From: Opitutus sp. GAS368
Lineage (GTDB): Bacteria; Verrucomicrobiota; Verrucomicrobiia; Opitutales; Opitutaceae
Assembly: GCA_945861235.1 (NCBI GenBank)
Contig: CAMATV010000264.1
Coordinates: 1 to 5,191, forward strand
Length of the DNA stretch: 5,191 nt
Direction of reading: 5' to 3'
In this document: in pieces, positions 1-4,741 of the stretch
How positions within the stretch are numbered: the first letter of the stretch is position 1
How the letters are laid out: each line of letters begins with the position of its first letter
Notes under the pieces: model-generated
What the model was told of the DNA's origin: nothing
What the model saw: only the letters and a program-made list of their open reading frames with translations
The model's database searches: none
Translations under genes and position numbers: made by a program

Positions 1-536
1 TTTTCCGTGAGGCGGACGCAGCCGAGTTGAAGGCTGACGGCTTGGGCGATGTGGCGATCGCGAAACGCGAGGCATTCGAGGCTGCCACCGCCGAGATCGA
101 AGACGTAGAAATCGCGGAGCGTGGTCAGCGCAGGATCGCACGTGAGACCGCGGCCAATGAGATTGGCCTCTTCGTTGCCAGTGAGGATGCGGATCGTGTG
201 ACCGGTGGCAGCGTGGACGCGGGAGATGAAGTCGGCACCGTTGAGCGCGTCGCGGACGGCGCTCGTGGCGACGAGGATAGTGCGGACGGGCGTGAAGGGT
301 GCGGCGTCGGCGAGCAAGGATTCAATGGCGGCGAGGCCGCGGGCCATGCCCTCGGCGCTGAGTTGCGGCGCAGCGCGCGAAATGCCGGCGCTGATACGGG
401 CGTCGATTGTGCGGTGCGCGAGGGCCGTGACGGGGCCGTCCGACCCGCGCGCGGCGACGAGGAGTTTGATCGAGTTGCTGCCGATATCGATGACGGCAAC
501 GGGGACGGCGACGGTGACGTTGGGATTTTTAACCAC
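1..536 (-). CDS. Ppx/GppA-family phosphatase, N-terminal part (cut by left window edge)
   Basis: The first 178 codons are present and the frame is open to the window edge. The family hydrolyses inorganic polyphosphate (Ppx) or pppGpp (GppA) in the cytoplasm and has the ASKHA (actin-like) fold. Visible family motifs are the phosphate-binding loop VIDIGSNSIKLLVA (residues 15-28), ATSAVRDALNG (90-100), GNEEANLIGRGL (120-131), whose Glu pair holds the expected catalytic acid, and the second phosphate loop DLGGGSLE (147-154), followed by LQLGCVRLTE (169-178). The substrate cannot be decided from the N-terminal half, so no symbol is given. The start is GTG at 536-534. The frame is closed upstream by a TGA, and there is no ATG, GTG or TTG between this GTG and the first motif, so it is the only usual start. 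It has no Shine-Dalgarno sequence. The gene begins 69 bases after the rsmI stop with no obvious terminator between, so read-through from rsmI is possible. Family call is firm; the start is less so. Confidence 0.9.
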   Translation of the reverse strand, partial: MVKNPNVTVAVPVAVIDIGSNSIKLLVAARGSDGPVTALAHRTIDARISAGISRAAPQLSAEGMARGLAAIESLLADAAPFTPVRTILVATSAVRDALNGADFISRVHAATGHTIRILTGNEEANLIGRGLTCDPALTTLRDFYVFDLGGGSLECLAFRDRHIAQAVSLQLGCVRLTE

Positions 537-560
537 GGTTGGACACGGATGAACCCGGAT
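531..560. repeat. Three units of a 10-bp-period CACGGATG-type dispersed repeat
   Basis: Read on the plus strand, CACGG, CACGG and CCCGG begin at 534, 544 and 554, giving a 10-base period of the form NNCACGGATG. From memory, this is the core of a dispersed intergenic repeat in Verrucomicrobia, Planctomycetes and relatives. It is often mis-translated as a spurious NHGWTRMN-type peptide, and one frame here does read NHGWTRMNPD. The repeat fills about half of the rsmI to phosphatase gap and overlaps the first bases of the phosphatase gene, including its GTG. Confidence 0.65.
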
Positions 561-605
561 TGCGGCGCGCGGAAAGGCTAGGGCGAGGAGGGATCATCTC
601 GGATC

Positions 606-1331
606 TTACAAAACAAAATCGGGTGGGGCGATGAGCACGACGAATTCGCCCTTGAGGCTGCCCTTGAGCAGACGGTCGCGGACGTCGGCGGCGCGGCCGA
701 CGAGCCAAGTCTCGTGAAGTTTGGTGACCTCGCGGGCGATGCAGATCACGCGGTCGGGACCGAGGGTGGCGACAATTTCTTCGGCAAATTTGTCGATCCG
801 GTGACAGCTTTCGTAGAGCGCGAGGGTGAATTCAAAGTCGCGGTATTTCTGGAGGAAGGCGGTGCGTGCGGACGTTTTCGCGATCAGAAAACCGGCGAAG
901 AGAAAACCGTTGGTGGGTAGGCCGCTCGCGCTGAGGACGGCGGCGATGGCGCAGGCACCGGGCACGGGAATGACGGGCAGTCCCTGCCGGCGGCAGGCGC
1001 GCACGAGGCGGAAACCGGGGTCGCTGATAGCGGGGGTGCCGGCGTCGCTGACGAGGGCGACGGATTTTCCGGCTGCGATTTGCGCGGCGATGTGGTCGGC
1101 GGCGGCGGTTTCGTTGTGGTCGTGGTAGGAGATCAGCTCGCGGCGGAGGCCCATCCGCGTGAGCAGCCCGCCGGTGGTGCGGGTGTCCTCACAGGCGACG
1201 AGGTCGACGGCGCCGAGGATGGCGCGAGCGCGGTCGGTGAAGTCGGCGAGATTGCCGATGGGCGTGGCGACCACGTAGAGTGTGCCGGGTTGGGGGGTCA
1301 GCGAGGCGTTGGCGGCGGGGACGTCGGGCAT
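606..1331 (-). CDS. rsmI: 16S rRNA (cytidine(1402)-2'-O)-methyltransferase RsmI
   Basis: RsmI uses S-adenosylmethionine to 2'-O-methylate C1402 of 16S rRNA in the decoding centre. The 241-residue product carries the family motifs in order: GTLYVVATPIGNLAD (16-30), ACEDTR (46-51), ISYHDHNE (67-74), VSDAGTPAISDPG (94-106), PVPGACA (122-128), FAGFL (145-149), LYESCHR (172-178) and REVTKLHET (200-208). It has the two-part tetrapyrrole methylase fold and ends just after GEFVVLIAP. It is about 45 residues shorter than E. coli RsmI and lacks the small C-terminal helical domain, a short form that I believe occurs in several phyla. The ATG start gives a 15-residue lead before the first motif. There is no Shine-Dalgarno sequence. 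A rho-independent terminator hairpin ends only 11 bases upstream of the start codon, so transcription must enter from within or before the lipoprotein gene, or start inside the terminator. The Ppx/GppA-family gene follows downstream. Confidence 0.96.
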   Translation of the reverse strand: MPDVPAANASLTPQPGTLYVVATPIGNLADFTDRARAILGAVDLVACEDTRTTGGLLTRMGLRRELISYHDHNETAAADHIAAQIAAGKSVALVSDAGTPAISDPGFRLVRACRRQGLPVIPVPGACAIAAVLSASGLPTNGFLFAGFLIAKTSARTAFLQKYRDFEFTLALYESCHRIDKFAEEIVATLGPDRVICIAREVTKLHETWLVGRAADVRDRLLKGSLKGEFVVLIAPPDFVL

Positions 1332-1342
1332 AGTGCGGGCAC

Positions 1343-1370
1343 AAAAAAATCCGGCGCGAAGCCGGATTTT
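1343..1370 (-). terminator. Rho-independent terminator between the lipoprotein gene and rsmI
   Basis: On the minus strand a 10-bp perfect stem (AAAATCCGGC with GCCGGATTTT, plus-strand 1361-1370 and 1346-1355) closes a five-base TTCGC loop and runs into a stretch of seven T. This is a textbook intrinsic terminator. It lies 69 bases after the lipoprotein stop and ends 11 bases before the rsmI ATG. Read on the plus strand the stem is followed by only four T, so activity in that direction would be weaker. Confidence 0.9.
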
Positions 1371-1393
1371 GCGAGAGGGAAAGTGGCCGAGAG

Positions 1394-1410
1394 CGGGAAC
1401 GCCGTTCCCG
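1394..1410. repeat. Perfect 7-bp hairpin CGGGAAC-GCC-GTTCCCG
   Basis: A perfect inverted repeat (CGGGAAC at 1394-1400, GTTCCCG at 1404-1410, loop of three) lies in the 3' untranslated stretch of the lipoprotein gene, 23 bases before the terminator in the direction of transcription. It has no T-run. It could protect the transcript end from exonucleases or take part in folding with the terminator. I found no clear alternative pairing between the two hairpins. Confidence 0.5.
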
Positions 1411-1439
1411 GGGCGGGCGGACTTGGGATGACAAATCGC

Positions 1440-1604
1440 TCAGCGGCCGGAAGGCTGGCCCATACCGGGGATCTGGCCTTCCCAACCGGCGGGACGGCTC
1501 CAAGGAATGGACGATTCCTTCTGCGTACGGGTCGAACAGCCGCTGAAGATAGCCCCAAAGGCGAGGAGCAGGAGGGCGAAAATGGATTTCTTGAGCGAGG
1601 TCAT
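1440..1604 (-). CDS. Small lipoprotein of 54 residues
   Basis: This short frame begins with ATG at 1604-1602 and ends with TGA at 1442-1440. The product starts MTSLKKS, followed by a hydrophobic run IFALLLLAFGAIF (8-20) and a lipobox FSGC with the lipidated Cys at residue 23. This is a typical lipoprotein signal peptide read by signal peptidase II. The mature part is only 32 residues: a short polar linker, then SIPWSRPAGWEGQIPGMG (32-49), rich in Trp, Pro and Gly. I have the impression that short Verrucomicrobial lipoproteins share a PW..P..WEG..PG pattern, but I cannot confirm this here. The start lies 2 bases after the stop of the coiled-coil gene (TAATCATG), pointing to co-transcription and probably coupled translation, since no Shine-Dalgarno is visible. 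A strong terminator follows. The specific role is unknown; it is probably anchored to the periplasmic face of the inner or outer membrane. Confidence 0.85.
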   Translation of the reverse strand: MTSLKKSIFALLLLAFGAIFSGCSTRTQKESSIPWSRPAGWEGQIPGMGQPSGR

Positions 1605-1606
1605 GA

Positions 1607-2377
1607 TTAACGGAGTAAGACGGCTGAATCGCCCTTCTGCAAGACTCCGCGCAAGGTATCGGGCTGAACCTGCGCGATGGAAAACTGGGTGCGGACGTCG
1701 CTGATGTGAACCGTGGCGACGACTTCTGTTCCCTGGCTCACGTTGAGGCGCTGGCCGAGTTGGGCGCCGCGGGCGGAGCCGTAGTTGAGGACGACGAAGG
1801 CGTTGGAGGGACCGACGTTGAGGACGGTGGCGCGGCCGGAGCGGTTGGTAAACGTGGCGGTCGCGGCACCGTAGCCGACGCCGGCGGTGGCGCCCTGGCG
1901 GGCGCTGGCGAGTTGTTTTTCCAGTTCGGCGATGGTATTCCGATAGGCGGCGACGGCTTCGGGCGAGGCGTTGGAAGTGCGGGAATCATCGAGGTCGGCG
2001 CGGAGGGCGGCGACCTCGTCGGCAAGGGCTTTCGCGTTTTGTTCGTGAAACGTGAGGAGTTTTTTCGCGGAAGAAAGATCGTGATCGAGGACGACTGCGC
2101 GAAGTTCGGCGGCGGAAAGTTTTTCGTCGGTCGCGGCGAGGGAGGTGCGAACGGCGGCGAGGCTGGCGTCGAGCGAGGCGACCTTGGCTTTGAGGGAGCC
2201 GGTTTGCTCGTGCGCGACGGCGAGGTCGGATTGGAGGCGGGTGGCGCGGTCTTGGGACGAAGATAATTCGGCGGCGAGGATCTGTTTGGAGTTGCCGATT
2301 TTGAGGTAGAGCGCGCCGGAGAACACTGCACCGAGCAGCGCAAAGGCGCAGAGGACGATGAGCGGGGTATGGCGCAT
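1607..2377 (-). CDS. Membrane-anchored coiled-coil protein with a small C-terminal beta-type domain
   Basis: I do not recognise a named family. The 256 residues divide clearly. Residues 5-26 form one hydrophobic segment (PLIVLCAFALLGAVFSGALYL), an uncleaved anchor or signal. Residues 31-160 are a long Ala/Leu/Glu/Lys heptad region consistent with a coiled coil, with a possible break at SRTSNASPE (132-140). A Gly/Ala linker (161-175) leads to a compact C-terminal domain (about 180-256) with the pattern TVLNVGPSNAFVVLNYG, then GAQLGQRLNV, HISDVRTQFSIAQV and LQKGDSAVLLR. That domain resembles beta-rich modules I know from secreted Verrucomicrobial proteins, where a Gly-x-x-x-Gly turn precedes strands. 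The protein probably spans the periplasm from the inner membrane. It is followed after 2 bases by the lipoprotein gene, suggesting one operon and a shared envelope role. The upstream 91-base gap holds two palindromes. No Shine-Dalgarno is visible; the leader is C/T-rich (CTCCTTCCTCACTC before ATG). Confidence 0.85.
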   Translation of the reverse strand: MRHTPLIVLCAFALLGAVFSGALYLKIGNSKQILAAELSSSQDRATRLQSDLAVAHEQTGSLKAKVASLDASLAAVRTSLAATDEKLSAAELRAVVLDHDLSSAKKLLTFHEQNAKALADEVAALRADLDDSRTSNASPEAVAAYRNTIAELEKQLASARQGATAGVGYGAATATFTNRSGRATVLNVGPSNAFVVLNYGSARGAQLGQRLNVSQGTEVVATVHISDVRTQFSIAQVQPDTLRGVLQKGDSAVLLR

Positions 2378-2401
2378 GAGTGAGGAAGGAGGGGAGAGCA
2401 G

Positions 2402-2417
2402 GGTCGACTTGAGTCCG
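2402..2417 (-). repeat. Degenerate copy of the CTTCAG-type palindrome
   Basis: On the minus strand this reads CGGACTCAAGTCGACC and matches 12 of 16 positions with CGGACTTCAGTCCGCC at 2446-2461, which lies 44 bases away in the same orientation. It retains a 4-bp GACT/AGTC dyad. It may be a decayed second member of the same repeat. Confidence 0.4.
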
Positions 2418-2445
2418 GCTCGTGAGGCACGCTCAGCGCATGAAA

Positions 2446-2463
2446 GGCGGACTGAAGTCCGCC
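2446..2463 (-). terminator. CTTCAG palindrome just after pgi, possible terminator
   Basis: GGCGGACT (2446-2453) and AGTCCGCC (2456-2463) form a perfect inverted repeat with a two-base centre, best read as a 7-bp stem with a four-base TTCA loop. On the minus strand it starts 5 bases after the pgi TAA and is followed by only TTTCAT, a poor T-run. It may terminate or stabilise the pgi transcript. It may instead be a member of a dispersed palindrome family, since a related palindrome occurs at 4766-4788 and a decayed one at 2402-2417. Confidence 0.5.
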
Positions 2464-2468
2464 CTGCT

Positions 2469-4046
2469 TTACGTGCGATACGTGGAGTGATACCACGGGG
2501 TCTTGGCGCGTTTTTTCACGCCGCTGGATTTGTTGGCGGCGAGGTGCTCGAGGATTTTGAAGGCGAGCTCGGCTTGGTCGGGGGAGCCCGCAGCGGTGGC
2601 GAGGGCTTCGGCTGTGAAGGCTTGGCCCGGAGTGGCGGCGAGGGTGGCGGCGAGTTTCAGTTTAAGGGCAATGACGGCGCCGGCGGCTTTCTTGCCGGCT
2701 TCGACGCCGGGTTGGTGGTAGGCATTGATGCCGATGAGCGAGGCGTAGAGACCGACGACGCGTTCATAGAGGGCGATCACCATGCCGAGGGTGCGCGGAG
2801 AGACGTCGGGGAGCGTGATCGTGACGGAGTGGCGGTCTTTCTCGCTGAGGGCGGCGCGGGTGCCGAGGTAGAAGCCTTGGAGGAAGTCGCCGGCGGTGAC
2901 GCCCGGCTCGACTTCGAGGGAGGTCTTCGCGTCGCGGTCCTTGAGGACCTCAATGAAGGTGACGAAGAAATTGTTTACGCCGTCGCGGAGCTGTTGCACG
3001 TAGGCGTGCTGGTCGGTGGAGCCCTTATTGCCGTAGACGGCGATGCCCTGATTGACGACGTTGCCTTTGAGATCGTGCTCTTTGCCGAGCGATTCCATCA
3101 CGAGCTGCTGGAGGTAGCGTGAAAAGAGGAGGAGGCGATCTTTGTAGGGGAGGACGACCATGTCCTTGGTGCCGCGGCCGTCGGTGGCGAAGTGCCACAT
3201 AAGGGCGAGGAGGGCGGCGGGATTTTCAGCGGTGGTCGGGCGGCGCGTGACGGCGTCCATGGCAGCGGCACCGTCGAGCAGCGCTGAGATATCGAGGCCC
3301 TGGAGGGCGGCGGGGAGTAGCCCGACGGCGCAGAGTGCGCTGGTGCGGCCACCGACCCAGTCCCACATGGGGAAGCGGGCTAACCAGTTTTCGGATACGG
3401 CGGTGATGTCGAGTTTGGAACCGGCGCCGGTGACGGCCACGAAGTGTTTCGAGTGATCGAGGCCCGCGGCCTTGAAGGCGACGATGGCCTCGAGCATGCC
3501 GTTGCGGGTCTCGGCGGTGCCGCCGGATTTGGAGATGACGAGGACGAGGGTCTTCGCGAGTTGGCCGCGGAGGCCGTTCAGAACGTAGTCGATGCCGTCG
3601 GGATCGGTGTTGTCGAAGAAGGCGACGGTGAGTTTGTCTTTGCGGGGCTGGCCGAGGGCGTGAGCGACGAATTGCGGGCCGAGGGCGGAGCCGCCGATGC
3701 CGATCACGAGGAGTTTTTTGAATTTACCCTTGGGGCCGGCGACGGTGCCCGCGTGGACCTTGGCGGAAAAATCTTTGATCGCAGCGAGTGTGGAGGTGAT
3801 CTCGTTGGTCAGCTCGGGCGTGGGCGCGAGCTCCGGCGCGCGGAGCCAGTAGTGGCCGACCATGCGTTGCTCGTCGGGATTCGCGATGGCACCTTTTTCG
3901 AGGGCGGCCATGGCGGCGAAGGCCTGCTGCATGGGGGCTTCCTTCGAGGCGAGAAAATCGTCGGGGAAAGGGAGGCGCGAGATATCGAGGGAGACGCCGA
4001 GGTCGGCGTAATGGTAGGAGTGGGCTTTAAAGCGTGACCAGTTCAT
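2469..4046 (-). CDS. pgi: Glucose-6-phosphate isomerase
   Basis: The enzyme interconverts glucose 6-phosphate and fructose 6-phosphate in the cytoplasm, linking glycolysis, gluconeogenesis and sugar-polymer synthesis. The 525 residues show the two SIS sugar-isomerase domains and all expected active-site elements: GIGGSALGP (116-124), phosphate-binding [13 protein letters not shown] (171-183), [18 protein letters not shown] (231-248) with the catalytic-site Arg234, [12 protein letters not shown] (312-323) with the base Glu318, [18 protein letters not shown] (339-356) with His347, and [12 protein letters not shown] (444-455) with Lys452. A C-terminal stretch of about 70 residues, rich in Ala and ending basic (KKRAK, 511-515), follows the catalytic core. 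A length near 525 fits the shorter PGI subgroup that I associate with Chlamydiae and Cyanobacteria rather than the roughly 550-residue E. coli form. The ATG start gives a natural N-terminus (MNWSRFKAH) with no Shine-Dalgarno. A 125-base gap upstream, with a terminator for the preceding gene and a hairpin, suggests its own promoter. Confidence 0.97.
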   Translation of the reverse strand: MNWSRFKAHSYHYADLGVSLDISRLPFPDDFLASKEAPMQQAFAAMAALEKGAIANPDEQRMVGHYWLRAPELAPTPELTNEITSTLAAIKDFSAKVHAGTVAGPKGKFKKLLVIGIGGSALGPQFVAHALGQPRKDKLTVAFFDNTDPDGIDYVLNGLRGQLAKTLVLVISKSGGTAETRNGMLEAIVAFKAAGLDHSKHFVAVTGAGSKLDITAVSENWLARFPMWDWVGGRTSALCAVGLLPAALQGLDISALLDGAAAMDAVTRRPTTAENPAALLALMWHFATDGRGTKDMVVLPYKDRLLLFSRYLQQLVMESLGKEHDLKGNVVNQGIAVYGNKGSTDQHAYVQQLRDGVNNFFVTFIEVLKDRDAKTSLEVEPGVTAGDFLQGFYLGTRAALSEKDRHSVTITLPDVSPRTLGMVIALYERVVGLYASLIGINAYHQPGVEAGKKAAGAVIALKLKLAATLAATPGQAFTAEALATAAGSPDQAELAFKILEHLAANKSSGVKKRAKTPWYHSTYRT

Positions 4047-4090
4047 GGGCGAAAGAAGGTGCGAGCAATCTGGGATGAGTGGCGAGGTCG

Positions 4091-4110
4091 TTCGGGATGG
4101 AGATCCCGAA
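4091..4110. repeat. Perfect 8-bp hairpin in the pgi leader region
   Basis: TTCGGGAT (4091-4098) and ATCCCGAA (4103-4110) are perfect inverted repeats around a four-base GGAG centre. The element ends 44 bases before the pgi start codon and lies between that start and the Uma2 terminator. There is no T-run, so it is not a normal terminator. It could be an operator dyad or a structured 5' leader. Confidence 0.5.
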
Positions 4111-4141
4111 TCGGTTCATCGGGAGGCTCTCCATAAACCAG

Positions 4142-4162
4142 AAAAAAGCAGCGTGGCTTGCT
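4142..4162 (-). terminator. Probable rho-independent terminator after the Uma2 gene
   Basis: On the minus strand AGCA-A-GC pairs with GC-TGCT around a CAC loop (6 bp with one bulged A) and runs into TTTTTT, starting 9 bases after the Uma2 stop. The stem is short, so strength is uncertain, but the position and T-run are right for ending the transporter-Uma2 transcript. Confidence 0.6.
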
Positions 4163-4171
4163 CGCGTACGA

Positions 4172-4732
4172 TCAGAGCACGCCCTCGTAAATCCTCACGA
4201 GCGGCAGTGACAACTTGATCGAACGGAACTCGGCGACGGCGTCGGGAGCGGTCAAGAGGCATGGGGCCCAATCTTCGGAACGGCGGTGGATCGTCACTTC
4301 GCGGGTTTCTTGGGCGATCAAGACGTATTCCTCAACCGTGGAAATCTGCGGGTAGTTGAGGATTTTTTCACGGCGATCGATGTTTTCGGTGGACTGTGAC
4401 AAGACTTCGACGAGGAGCGTCGGGTAGCGTAGATGGTATTGCTCCACACCGACGCGTTGGCAGGCGACCATCACGTCGGGATAGTAGAAGATGTCTTCGC
4501 GATTGATCTCCAAGCGCACCTTGAAGTCGGCCATGTAGGCCTTGCACGAGCCGCCGCGGAGGTGGACGTGAATGGCGGAGACAACGTTTACCGAAATCAG
4601 ATTGTGCGCCTCACTCGCCCCGGCCATCGCGTGGATTCGGCCACCAATGTATTCGTGCCGCACGGTGCCGGCGGCCTCATCGCGCAGGTAGTCCTCGATG
4701 GAGAGGAGGAGCTTGGGTGCGCTAGTTTCCAT
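4172..4732 (-). CDS. Uma2-family putative PD-(D/E)XK endonuclease (DUF820)
   Basis: The 186-residue length is typical of the Uma2 (PF05685) family, which has a restriction-endonuclease-like fold. Visible landmarks are RHEYIGGRIHAMAGAS (25-40) with Glu27, His43 in EAHN, ADFKVRL (68-74), YYPDVMVAC (83-91) with the metal-binding Asp86, PTLLVEVLSQST (104-115) with Glu109, and DRREKILNYPQI (119-130) with Lys123. The line STVEEYVLIA (131-140) is also characteristic. The nuclease core appears intact, so it is a full gene and not a remnant. The biological target of most Uma2 proteins is unknown, and no partner gene is visible here. GC is visibly low: 60 of 120 bases are G or C in 4321-4440, against 89 of 120 in 3241-3360 within pgi, which suggests acquisition by transfer. 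It starts 9 bases after the transporter stop and may be co-transcribed with it. No Shine-Dalgarno is seen. Confidence 0.93.
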   Translation of the reverse strand: METSAPKLLLSIEDYLRDEAAGTVRHEYIGGRIHAMAGASEAHNLISVNVVSAIHVHLRGGSCKAYMADFKVRLEINREDIFYYPDVMVACQRVGVEQYHLRYPTLLVEVLSQSTENIDRREKILNYPQISTVEEYVLIAQETREVTIHRRSEDWAPCLLTAPDAVAEFRSIKLSLPLVRIYEGVL

Positions 4733-4741
4733 CCGAAAAAG

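Noticed and set aside
125..499. Minus-strand 124-codon frame rich in Ser, Pro and Arg
   Set aside because: It is a shifted frame within the phosphatase gene. The true frame carries the family motifs, while this one is low-complexity.
27..581. Long plus-strand open frame of 184 codons over the phosphatase gene
   Set aside because: It is antisense to a clear Ppx/GppA frame. Its Asp/Gly/Ala-rich product is what high-GC antisense frames give, and its C-terminal NHGWTRMNPD comes from the dispersed repeat.
1189..1558. Two minus-strand frames (1189-1503 and 1298-1558) spanning the lipoprotein, terminator and rsmI 5' end
   Set aside because: Both read through the terminator and into rsmI in wrong frames, with Arg/Pro-rich products. 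The short lipoprotein frame explains the region better.
1706..2266. Plus-strand 186-codon frame rich in Gly and Glu
   Set aside because: It is antisense to the coiled-coil gene and has a composition-driven, low-complexity product.
1738..2496. Minus-strand 252-codon frame overlapping the coiled-coil gene
   Set aside because: It is a Ser/Pro-rich shifted-frame shadow. The frame ending at 1607 has a membrane anchor, heptads and a folded-looking C-terminal domain.
2358..4037. Plus-strand frames at 2358-3122 and 3444-4037
   Set aside because: Both are antisense to pgi, whose catalytic motifs are complete. Their products are Gly/Glu/Ala-rich without recognisable motifs.
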